From positions 1 to 8,314 of the forward strand of contig PLEB01000004.1 in assembly GCA_003136915.1 (NCBI GenBank): DNA of 8,314 nucleotides, written 5' to 3'. Within the stretch, counting starts at the first letter, position 1, and each line of letters begins with the position of its first letter. The DNA is from Chitinophagaceae bacterium (GTDB taxonomy: Bacteria; Bacteroidota; Bacteroidia; Chitinophagales; Chitinophagaceae). The notes beneath the pieces were generated by a model. The model did not search any database. It saw only the letters and a list, made by a program, of their open reading frames with translations, and was not told the origin of the DNA. This document shows, one piece after another, positions 1 to 6,625 of this stretch. The position numbers were made by a program, and so were the translations under genes.

Positions 1-2
1 GC

Positions 3-1088
3 CGTTATAACCGTTACCAGATACAGGCTTGCAGGGAATTGTTTGGCACAGGTCAGGTTAAGGTATTTTCGTTGGTGGGGCCTTCGGACAATGATTTTGA
101 AGAACCGTTTGCCGTAGAATGGCATGGAAATAAGGCTGACCGGAGAAGTAAATGGGCATTCGTTAGAAGGATAATCGTTAAGGCGATTCAATGGAAACCA
201 GATCTCATTCTATGTGCCCACGTCAATTTGAGTGGCGTGGCCTATTTTGCTTCCGGATTCTGCAAAGCCCGGACCATCTTAAATGCATATGGGGTGGAAA
301 TATGGACGCCTATGAGCCGGGATGCCGCCTGGGGGTTGAAAAAAGTAAACTGGATCATTTCCGATTGCCACAATACCGCGGAATGGCTGGTAAATAAAGG
401 AATAAGAAAAAGAGAAAGTATCCGCATAATCTGGGATTGTATTGATCTGGACAAATTCAAACCGCAACCCCCGGCTCCATCCGTCCTTCAGAAATATCAG
501 ATCCCTGATCCGCAACAATATTTTAATTTGTTAAGCCTGGGTAGATTATCCTTACCGGATGCACTATACAAGGGTTATGACCGTTTAATAACTGTTTTTA
601 CTGTCCTTGCCAGAGAATACGACCAGGTGAGACTGATCATTGCAGGAAAGGGAAACTATACTGATCACTTGAAGGAGATGGTGAAAGAGAAAAAAATAGC
701 AGACAAAGTGCATTTTACCGGATCGATCGGTGAAGAAGACATGGCATCTGTTTACAATTCCTGCAGTATTTTTTCCCTAATTACAGACTCCGGAGAAGGA
801 AAGGGAGAAGGAATTCCTTTAACTCCCCTCGAGGCCATGGCTTGCGGGAAACCCATTCTTGTTGGTAATCAGGACGGATCCCGTGAGGCTATCATCGACG
901 ATAACGGATTTTCTATGGACCCCTTTGACCTGGATGAACATAAAAGAATTATCATTCAATATATTCAAGATGACAATTTGCTGCATGAGCATTCCGAAAA
1001 TGCATTGGAAATAGCGCATGAATACTTTTCATACGATCATTTTAAAATAAAGCATGAACAGTTTTTTATTGATATTGGGAAAAATTAG
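3..1088 (+). CDS. Glycosyltransferase family 4 (GT-B fold), 5'-partial
   Basis: Likely transfers a sugar from a nucleotide-sugar donor to a lipid-linked oligosaccharide on the cytoplasmic side of the inner membrane. The frame is open from nt 3, and the residues before the first possible start (TTG at 39), RYNRYQIQACRE, resemble the first helix after a GT4 N-terminal glycine-rich loop. I therefore treat the gene as continuing upstream and TTG-39 as internal. Numbered from nt 39: an AYGVEIW segment (about 83-89) closes the N-terminal Rossmann half; LSLGRL (165-170) and YKGYD (177-181) supply the Arg and Lys that usually contact the donor phosphates; RLIIAGKG (198-205) follows; and E257-x7-E265 in the GEGIPLTPLEAMACGKP stretch is the GT4 donor-binding motif. 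About 360 residues are visible, close to the family's usual 370-400, so little is missing. It ends in TAG, 9 nt before the polymerase gene. The sugar and linkage cannot be read from sequence. Confidence 0.9.
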   Translation, partial: RYNRYQIQACRELFGTGQVKVFSLVGPSDNDFEEPFAVEWHGNKADRRSKWAFVRRIIVKAIQWKPDLILCAHVNLSGVAYFASGFCKARTILNAYGVEIWTPMSRDAAWGLKKVNWIISDCHNTAEWLVNKGIRKRESIRIIWDCIDLDKFKPQPPAPSVLQKYQIPDPQQYFNLLSLGRLSLPDALYKGYDRLITVFTVLAREYDQVRLIIAGKGNYTDHLKEMVKEKKIADKVHFTGSIGEEDMASVYNSCSIFSLITDSGEGKGEGIPLTPLEAMACGKPILVGNQDGSREAIIDDNGFSMDPFDLDEHKRIIIQYIQDDNLLHEHSENALEIAHEYFSYDHFKIKHEQFFIDIGKN

Positions 1089-1100
1089 AAAATCACATTG
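1089..1100 (+). promoter_or_regulatory. Gene junction with TTG start for the polymerase
   Basis: Between the glycosyltransferase TAG and the polymerase lie only AAA ATC ACA before TTG. There is no purine-rich Shine-Dalgarno at normal spacing, and the next in-frame ATG is about 87 codons in, past three membrane helices. Thus TTG-1098 (or, less likely, ATC-1092) must initiate. Initiation probably depends on ribosomes terminating just upstream. Confidence 0.55.
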
Positions 1101-2525
1101 AAAAAGGGGTTCGATACATACCTGGTTTTTATTTTGACAGGCTTTGTAGCCTTGTTGCTGTATACTTCTAACGACGCATCTGATTATATTAAGGTTAGTT
1201 ATATCATTACTTTCTACCTGGGCGCCAAGTTGATCCAGGACCTGGGTTCAAAGGTCCCATTCGCAAACCTGGTATTATTTATTACGGCGGTCCAATACCT
1301 GATGTCGCCTGCACTGGATTATGAATACCTGGGGAAATATAATCCATACTTCTACATGAGGATTCCCCAGGAACAATATTTTTCTTATGTGTTGTATGCG
1401 TTCCTGGCGCTCTGGGCAGGCTTTAGTATTCCTTTGAGTAGGAAATTCAAGGATATCGATTTTATTAATGCCCTGAAGAAAAATCCAAAAATGAATGCCC
1501 AAATAGGGATCAATTTAATTTATGTTGGATTTGCAGCAAACTACTTAAGCAGGATAATCACCTTTCCTACAGCCTTCAATTTTATGGTATCCCTGTTGGG
1601 GCTCATGCGATTTATTGGAATATTGTTTGTCTGGTTATCTGATCATAAATATAGAAAATGGATCCTTATCGGCGTTATGGTCGAATTTACGATTTACACC
1701 ATGGCATCCGCTATTCTTATTCAACTGATCATCCTGTCCATCTTCTTATATTCTTATTATACCCTGGTGAATAAACCAAATAAACTGAAAATTGTAAGCC
1801 TTGGAATCATTTCCCTGGTGCTTCTTTTTTTTGTCCAGAGTGTTAAAAAAGACTATCGGGATTTGATATGGAAAAAAAATGTTCAATCAGGAAATGCTGG
1901 AATTTTCTCCGATCTGTTGGTAGATAAGATCGCTACAATGAATGAAACCAATTTTTGGTATACTGCCGCAACGGTAAATCTGCGTTTGAATCAGGGTTGG
2001 GTAATGCAGTTGATTATGCTTAACCTGCCGAACCGAAAACCTTTTTTAAATGGAGCAGTGCTGGAAGAAGAAATAGTGGGTATACTGCTTCCGAGGTTCA
2101 TACTGATTGATAAAGTTGCAGTACAAACTTCTGATAAATTTGAAAAATTCGTTGGATATAGGCTTAATGGCTATACGATCGCGATGGGCATCCTGGGAGA
2201 TGGTTATGGCAATTTCGGAATTGAGGGGGGGATGATCTTTTGTTTTTTTGTTGGTCTTTTTTTTAATTTCTGCATTTATCTCTTTTATCGCATATCGCAG
2301 AAAACACCATCGGTTTATCTCTGGGGCATTTTTATTTTCTTTTACCTGATCCGTGCAGGAGATGATTTTTATATAATCGGTAACTGGATCATCAAGTCTT
2401 CCATGATGCTGGCCGTGGTTTATTTTATGTACAAAAGCCAGTTAGTAACTGCTTATCGAAAATTCAGCCTCCGAAAAAGACCGGCTTTTGCAGGTTCCCA
2501 ACTCCCTCTTCCCACAACTCAATAA
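1098..2525 (+). CDS. Wzy-like oligosaccharide repeat-unit polymerase (multi-pass membrane protein)
   Basis: A 475-residue, strongly hydrophobic protein with about 11-12 predicted membrane segments by eye (near residues 5-23, 30-48, 55-72, 94-112, 134-155, 161-180, 187-206, 207-224, 232-248, 374-396, 405-420, 426-446). A large hydrophilic loop (about 249-373) contains an RLNQGW motif (296-301) and is followed by GYGNFGIEGG (369-378). Many helices, one large late loop and a G-rich motif leading into the last helices fit the Bacteroidota O-antigen/repeat-unit polymerases, which join lipid-linked units in the periplasm. Position between glycosyltransferase and modification genes supports this. 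Wzy proteins diverge strongly, so the assignment rests on topology and context. A Wzx flippase is less likely because of the large loop and helix number. No ATG lies near the 5' end: the preceding in-frame codons are TAG AAA ATC ACA, so TTG at 1098 is the best start and retains the first helix. The C-terminus is a short basic, proline-rich cytoplasmic tail. Confidence 0.72.
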   Translation: MKKGFDTYLVFILTGFVALLLYTSNDASDYIKVSYIITFYLGAKLIQDLGSKVPFANLVLFITAVQYLMSPALDYEYLGKYNPYFYMRIPQEQYFSYVLYAFLALWAGFSIPLSRKFKDIDFINALKKNPKMNAQIGINLIYVGFAANYLSRIITFPTAFNFMVSLLGLMRFIGILFVWLSDHKYRKWILIGVMVEFTIYTMASAILIQLIILSIFLYSYYTLVNKPNKLKIVSLGIISLVLLFFVQSVKKDYRDLIWKKNVQSGNAGIFSDLLVDKIATMNETNFWYTAATVNLRLNQGWVMQLIMLNLPNRKPFLNGAVLEEEIVGILLPRFILIDKVAVQTSDKFEKFVGYRLNGYTIAMGILGDGYGNFGIEGGMIFCFFVGLFFNFCIYLFYRISQKTPSVYLWGIFIFFYLIRAGDDFYIIGNWIIKSSMMLAVVYFMYKSQLVTAYRKFSLRKRPAFAGSQLPLPTTQ

Positions 2526-2546
2526 TATATTCTATTTTAGAAGTAT

Positions 2547-4400
2547 ATGTGCGGCATTGCAGGCATATTAAATAAACATGAACCCGTAGAACTGGATCAA
2601 ATACGACGGATGACCAATACCATGTGTCACCGCGGACCGGATTCGGAAGGATTTTTTGTTGGTCGTGAGCTTGCTTTTGGTCACCGACGCCTTGCCATTA
2701 TTGATTTATCGCCTGCTGCGAATCAACCTTTTGAAGACGCGTCCGAACGGTATGTGATAATATTTAATGGTGAAATATATAATTATGCGGAAATCAAACC
2801 ACTCCTGACTGACTATCCTTTTCATACGAACAGCGATACGGAAGTGATACTCGCAGGCTTCATTAAATGGGGGGCCCGCTGTCTTGATCGTCTGCGGGGT
2901 ATGTATACGATTGCCATCTGGGACAAGCAGGAGAGGGAATTATTTATTGCCCGTGACAGGCTTGGTGTGAAGCCACTGTATTATTATCATGACCAGGAAC
3001 AATTTATTTTTGCTTCGGAGGTCCGGGCAATACTGACCATTGGAAAAATAAACCGGAAAGCAGACCACACTGCACTGGCAGAATTTTTCAGATACCAATC
3101 CATAGGCTTTCCCTTCTCTCCGGTAGAAAGAATTTGCCAAATGGAGGCCGGTACATGGATGCGAATTAAAGATAATGTTATCCGGACCGAGAAATACTGG
3201 GATCCTACCTCCAAAAATTATGATTTTGAATTCACCAACAAAAAAGAAGTTCAACAGAAAGTAAAAGCGCTGATGCTGCAGTCTGTGAAGAGGCGACTCG
3301 TCAGTGATGTTCCGGTAGGCGCATTTTTATCAGGTGGTATTGATTCCAGTACGGTCGTCGGGCTCATGGTGGAAGCGGGTAATCCTTCTCCCAACACATT
3401 TAATATCTCTTTCGATGAATCGAAATACGATGAATCAGTATATGCCGACCTTATTGCGAAGAAATTCCATACCCGCCATACTCAGATCCGACTTAAGCCG
3501 GAGATTATGCTGGAGGAGTTGACGAATGCGCTTGACGCGATGGACACACCAACTGGCGATGGCATCAATACTTATGTAGTATCGAAAGCAGTGCATAAGG
3601 AAGGAATCCGGGTTGCTTTGTCAGGCGTGGGCGGTGATGAATTGTTTGCCGGGTATTCCATATTCGATTATTATATCCGGCTTCAGCAAAAGCGCTGGCT
3701 CTGGAAAACGCCAGCTGCATTGAGAAATAGATTATCGGGTTTTTTGGGGAAGGGCGCGAAAAAAGACCGTGTGCGGCAATTCCTTGCTTTGCAATCACCT
3801 TCCATTGAAAATTCCTACCCGATTTTTCGACAATTATTGTCACCTTCTGCTACCCATGAACTAACCACCCTAAACGGCATTGAGCAACAAACCCTGGCGC
3901 ATCAATTAATTTCAAAAAAATCCGCCCTGATTAAACTGCCTTTTTTCAGCCAGGTAACTGCTGCCGAATACCTGGGATATACACAACAGACCCTGCTCAA
4001 GGATACAGATCAAATGAGTATGGCTAATTCCCTTGAGATCAGGGAGCCCTTTTTTGATCAGGACCTGATTGAGTTTGTGATGTCCATACCCGACCATTTT
4101 AAAGTGCCTGTTTATCCAAAAAGCCTGCTGGTAGAATCCCTGAAACCTTTGTTGCCGGATGAAATAGTTCACCGCAGAAAACAGGGATTTGTTTTTCCAT
4201 GGAATGAATGGATGAAAAATGAATTGCATTCTTTTTGTGAAACACATATTCATCATATTGCACAGCGGGATTTTATTCAGGGCGCTCATTTAAAAAAGGT
4301 TTGGAGTAGATTTTTGTCAGGAGATCCCGACATCCGCTGGCAGGAGATCTGGCTTTTTGTAGTGTTGGATTACTGGATGGAGAAAAATAGCATAGCCTGA
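2547..4400 (+). CDS. asnB: Glutamine-dependent asparagine synthase-family amidotransferase
   Basis: A 617-residue, full-length AsnB-type enzyme. The N-terminal class II glutamine amidotransferase domain (about 1-210) starts MCGIAG, fixing the start because Cys2 becomes the N-terminal nucleophile once Met is removed. Other site residues are in HRGPDSEG (28-35), RLAIID (48-53), NGEIYN (74-79) and SDTE (96-99). The C-terminal ATP-pyrophosphatase synthetase domain (about 235-600) has the PP-loop SGGIDSS (262-268), LSGVGGDELFAGY (358-370), and the later KDTDQMSMANSLEIREPF and HRRKQGF motifs. The reaction is hydrolysis of Gln to ammonia, which attacks an adenylated carboxylate. In housekeeping use this makes Asn from Asp. 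In polysaccharide clusters, relatives such as Francisella WbtH are linked to amidation of uronic acids in the repeat unit, which is my preferred inference here. The substrate is not provable from sequence. It follows the polymerase by 21 nt and precedes the methyltransferase by 9 nt. The gene symbol names the family and does not assert a role in asparagine supply. Confidence 0.93.
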   Translation: MCGIAGILNKHEPVELDQIRRMTNTMCHRGPDSEGFFVGRELAFGHRRLAIIDLSPAANQPFEDASERYVIIFNGEIYNYAEIKPLLTDYPFHTNSDTEVILAGFIKWGARCLDRLRGMYTIAIWDKQERELFIARDRLGVKPLYYYHDQEQFIFASEVRAILTIGKINRKADHTALAEFFRYQSIGFPFSPVERICQMEAGTWMRIKDNVIRTEKYWDPTSKNYDFEFTNKKEVQQKVKALMLQSVKRRLVSDVPVGAFLSGGIDSSTVVGLMVEAGNPSPNTFNISFDESKYDESVYADLIAKKFHTRHTQIRLKPEIMLEELTNALDAMDTPTGDGINTYVVSKAVHKEGIRVALSGVGGDELFAGYSIFDYYIRLQQKRWLWKTPAALRNRLSGFLGKGAKKDRVRQFLALQSPSIENSYPIFRQLLSPSATHELTTLNGIEQQTLAHQLISKKSALIKLPFFSQVTAAEYLGYTQQTLLKDTDQMSMANSLEIREPFFDQDLIEFVMSIPDHFKVPVYPKSLLVESLKPLLPDEIVHRRKQGFVFPWNEWMKNELHSFCETHIHHIAQRDFIQGAHLKKVWSRFLSGDPDIRWQEIWLFVVLDYWMEKNSIA

Positions 4401-4409
4401 TTCATCAAT

Positions 4410-5459
4410 ATGAGTGGATTGTACACAATGAAAGATCGCATTTACGAAAAGTTGTCAACCCTTCCCGAACCCCCCGATTATTCCGGCAAGATTCCCTGGA
4501 TAGTTCAACAGCAGATCGCCGCTACCAACGGTATTCATTTTATCAATACAATTGGTGTGTTGAAAGAATACCCGATTCCGGAGATTCCTGTAGGTCCGGC
4601 AGGACCCGATAACCTGCTATTGGATATCGGTTGCGGCTGGGGCAGATGGCTGGTAGCCGCATCAAATAAAAAATATATACCTGTAGGCATCGATCTGCGT
4701 CTGGAATTTTGCGAGACTGCCCGCAGCGTTGTTCAGGATCATGCTGGAAATGCTTATACCGTGGTTGCCGATCTTCAGCAATTGCCTTTTCAGGAAAATG
4801 TTTTTGACGTGATATGGTCATTCAGTGTGATCCAGCATACGCATTACAATCGCCTGATCAGTTGCCTTGAACAAATAGAAAGAACCTTGAAATCAGGCGG
4901 TTATTGTTTTCTTGAGTTTCCCAATAAGAATGGCTTGAGAAACCGCTTCGGCCCGGCCAAAACGCCAAATAATATGGATTTTGATTCCTGGGACGTACGG
5001 TACTACAGTCCGGCGGAATACCACAGTATTTTCTCTACGGTTTTTGACAATTTTCAATACTATAACCATTCTGCTCTTGGTATTGGCATTCTTCCTGGCG
5101 ATCTGAAATATGCAAATGGATTTAGAAATAAAACGATGATTGGTCTATCAAGAATGCTTTCACGCCTGGTAGAAGCAATCAAACCATTAAAGGCGATTTC
5201 CGATTCTATTTATATAAAATCGATTAAGCATTCGCGGGATAATGATTCAGCAGATCAGAATATGGAGTTCTTAAAAGCACATCGGATGAATCCGCTGAAT
5301 AACCTGAATACAGTTTCCCTGTTGCGTTGTCCTCGAAGCGGTGCCGCACTTCAGCTATCGGACGACAAATCTGAGTTAATCAGCCTGGAGGCCGGACTAG
5401 CTTACCCGGTGCATAACCAGATCCCGATTTTAGTTTCATCGGAAGCCAGAACACTTTAG
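4410..5459 (+). CDS. Class I SAM-dependent methyltransferase with C-terminal Trm112-like domain
   Basis: A 349-residue protein. After an N-terminal lead (about 1-65) comes a Rossmann methyltransferase core: motif I LLLDIGCGWGRW (69-80) for SAM binding, the acidic strand-2 end VGIDLR (92-97, Asp95 expected to hold the ribose), ADLQQLPF (120-127) for the adenine pocket, and FDVIWSFSVIQH (132-143) as motif IV. A KSGGYCFLEFP segment (161-171) is the usual post-core strand. Residues about 302-349 (LLRCPRSGAAL... AGLAYPVHNQIPIL) resemble the small Trm112/YcaR-type domain, with only one of the zinc Cys positions kept (Cys307), as in many bacterial versions. Trm112 proteins act in trans as activators of methyltransferases elsewhere, so a cis activator or stabiliser is plausible. 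The likely job is O- or N-methylation of a sugar or lipid intermediate, inferred from neighbours. ATG at 4410 was chosen; ATG at 4428 is an alternative that loses six residues. It ends in TAG. Confidence 0.85.
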   Translation: MSGLYTMKDRIYEKLSTLPEPPDYSGKIPWIVQQQIAATNGIHFINTIGVLKEYPIPEIPVGPAGPDNLLLDIGCGWGRWLVAASNKKYIPVGIDLRLEFCETARSVVQDHAGNAYTVVADLQQLPFQENVFDVIWSFSVIQHTHYNRLISCLEQIERTLKSGGYCFLEFPNKNGLRNRFGPAKTPNNMDFDSWDVRYYSPAEYHSIFSTVFDNFQYYNHSALGIGILPGDLKYANGFRNKTMIGLSRMLSRLVEAIKPLKAISDSIYIKSIKHSRDNDSADQNMEFLKAHRMNPLNNLNTVSLLRCPRSGAALQLSDDKSELISLEAGLAYPVHNQIPILVSSEARTL

Positions 5460-5477
5460 AAAATTTATTATTCATTG
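5460..5477 (+). promoter_or_regulatory. Gene junction with TTG start for the second glycosyltransferase
   Basis: The methyltransferase TAG is followed in frame by AAA ATT TAT TAT TCA and then TTG. The A/T-rich leader without a Shine-Dalgarno fits Bacteroidota-style initiation. No ATG precedes the first beta strand (SILILTD), so TTG-5475 is the best start; ATT-5463 is a weaker option. Confidence 0.5.
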
Positions 5478-5882
5478 CCCCCAAAATCCATTCTTATTCT
5501 CACAGATTGGTACGAGCCGGGATACAAAGCGGGCGGACCGATCCAATCCTGCCGCAACTTTGTGGCCGGAATGCATGGATTGTATTCTATTTCGGTGCTT
5601 ACCAGCGACCGCGACCTGGGTGAAACCGGGCCTTATCCGGATATTGAAACAAATCAATGGATAACCCGTCCGCCGGGCATTCCGGTTTATTACACTGCAA
5701 AGGAATCCCTGAAAGCTAGTCTCCTCGCTAATCTTATAGAATCCCAGAGCCCAGATTTCATTTATCTCAATAGCATGTATTCTTACCGGTTCAGCATTTT
5801 ACCTTTGATTCTCCTGTACAGGAATAAAATTAAGTCCCGGATTATTTTGGCACCAAGGGGCATGCTGCAAGAGGGCGCTTAG
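5475..5882 (+). CDS. N-terminal fragment of the interrupted glycosyltransferase
   Basis: This is the 135-codon piece that ordinary translation would produce: the acceptor-side Rossmann half, ending right after ILAPRGMLQEGA. It lacks the whole donor-binding half, so it is not expected to be catalytic by itself. It starts 15 nt after the methyltransferase stop codon, with TTG as the only standard start before the KAGGP loop. Confidence 0.5.
   Translation: MPPKSILILTDWYEPGYKAGGPIQSCRNFVAGMHGLYSISVLTSDRDLGETGPYPDIETNQWITRPPGIPVYYTAKESLKASLLANLIESQSPDFIYLNSMYSYRFSILPLILLYRNKIKSRIILAPRGMLQEGA
5880..5882 (+). other. In-frame amber codon splitting the glycosyltransferase
   Basis: The sequence reads GAG GGC GCT TAG AAA TTC AAA CCT, that is EGA-stop-KFKP. 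In related GT4 proteins the stretch around RGML..GAL..KP is normally continuous, so the stop sits in place of one sense residue (usually Leu or a polar residue). The frame is unchanged on both sides, which excludes an indel. TAG also ends the upstream glycosyltransferase and the methyltransferase at natural C-termini, so it is an ordinary stop codon in this genome. Confidence 0.85.
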
Positions 5883-5921
5883 AAATTCAAACCTGCTAAA
5901 AAAAAATTATTTATATCCCTT

Positions 5922-6623
5922 TTGAATGGACTGCGCATTCCGAGCCGGATTTATTTCCATGCTACCGATCCGCAGGAAAAAAGGGATATTCTTGCGCAAT
6001 TTCCGAAAGCAGGAAGGGTGGACGTAATTCCTAATTTTTCGGGAGAACTCCCATCTACTTCTACGCCGCTGAAAAAAACGCAGGGACATTTATGCTGTGT
6101 TTATATATCCCGGATCATTCCAAAAAAAAATATTTTATTCTTCTTGAAACTGCTGAACATGGTCCCCGAAAATATCCAACTAGAGTTTACCATTTACGGA
6201 GAGGTAGAGGATGATAAGTATTGGAGGCAGGCTTTGGCGGTCATGCATTTTCTTCCCAAGAATACGACTGTTTTATACCGCGGGCCTATACCGCATGAAA
6301 AAGTAATTCCAAGCCTCGCGGAACACCATGTTTTTGTTTTGCCTAGCAAGGCGGAAAATTTCGGTCATGCTATTTTCGAAGCCTTTTCCGCCGGAAGGCC
6401 CTGCCTCATCAGTGATAAAACACCCTGGCGTGGCCTCAAAAAAGACAAGATTGGCTGGGATCTGTCCTTGGAAGATATGGGAGACTGGATTTCGGCGATC
6501 CGGGAAGCATCGGATTTTGACCAGCAGACTTTCAATACCTGGAGTGAATGCTGCCGGCAATTTGCTAAGCTGCATCAGGAAAGATCTGATTTGAAGAATG
6601 CGTACACAAAATTATTTAGCTGA
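5922..6623 (+). CDS. C-terminal fragment of the interrupted glycosyltransferase
   Basis: This is the donor-binding half (233 codons if started at TTG 5922), with YFHATDPQE, SRIIPKKN and the E-x7-E motif. TTG-5922 is only the first possible restart. The coding similarity begins directly after the TAG, about 13 codons earlier, so this is the tail of the broken gene and not a gene in its own right. It ends in TGA, 2 nt before the ATG of the carbamoyltransferase. Confidence 0.45.
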   Translation: MNGLRIPSRIYFHATDPQEKRDILAQFPKAGRVDVIPNFSGELPSTSTPLKKTQGHLCCVYISRIIPKKNILFFLKLLNMVPENIQLEFTIYGEVEDDKYWRQALAVMHFLPKNTTVLYRGPIPHEKVIPSLAEHHVFVLPSKAENFGHAIFEAFSAGRPCLISDKTPWRGLKKDKIGWDLSLEDMGDWISAIREASDFDQQTFNTWSECCRQFAKLHQERSDLKNAYTKLFS

Positions 6624-6625
6624 AT

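Larger units (their letters stand above)
5475..6623 (+). pseudogene. Glycosyltransferase family 4, interrupted by one in-frame TAG
   Basis: Reading through the TAG at 5880-5882 gives one 382-codon GT4 protein of normal family length. Before the stop: ILILTDWYEPGYKAGGPIQS (about 6-25) is the N-terminal strand and donor/acceptor loop typical of Bacteroidota GT4 enzymes, followed by VLTSDRDLG, DFIYLNSMYSY and ILAPRGMLQEGA (124-135). After it, in the same frame: KFKPAKKKLF, YFHATDPQE, VIPNFSG, YISRIIPKKN (Arg and Lys for donor phosphates, about 213 and 217), and E294-x7-E302 in AENFGHAIFEAFSAGRP. No residue seems missing around the break, so one base change explains it: CAG to TAG, or a Leu codon such as TTG to TAG. 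All catalytic motifs remain, suggesting a recent lesion, a sequencing or assembly error, or readthrough. The start is TTG at 5475; no ATG exists between the upstream stop and the first strand. Without readthrough the enzyme should be inactive, since both GT-B halves are needed. Confidence 0.85.

Noticed and set aside
2221..2290. T-rich run resembling a rho-independent terminator
   Set aside because: The T runs encode Phe-rich membrane helix residues of the polymerase and no GC-rich stem precedes them.
2940..3254. Reverse-strand open frame of 104 codons
   Set aside because: Antisense to the conserved glutaminase and linker region of the amidotransferase; no family features.
3912..4289. Reverse-strand open frame of 125 codons
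   Set aside because: It lies wholly within the conserved C-terminal domain of the amidotransferase and encodes no recognisable motif; it is a shadow.
5880..5882. TAG reassigned to an amino acid genome-wide
   Set aside because: TAG also ends the first glycosyltransferase (1086-1088) and the methyltransferase (5457-5459) at natural domain ends, and another in-frame TAG lies in the gap at 2538-2540. Reading all as sense would create implausible chains of fusions.
5870..5930. Frameshift as the cause of the split glycosyltransferase
   Set aside because: Both halves are in the same frame and the residues right after the stop already continue the family pattern.
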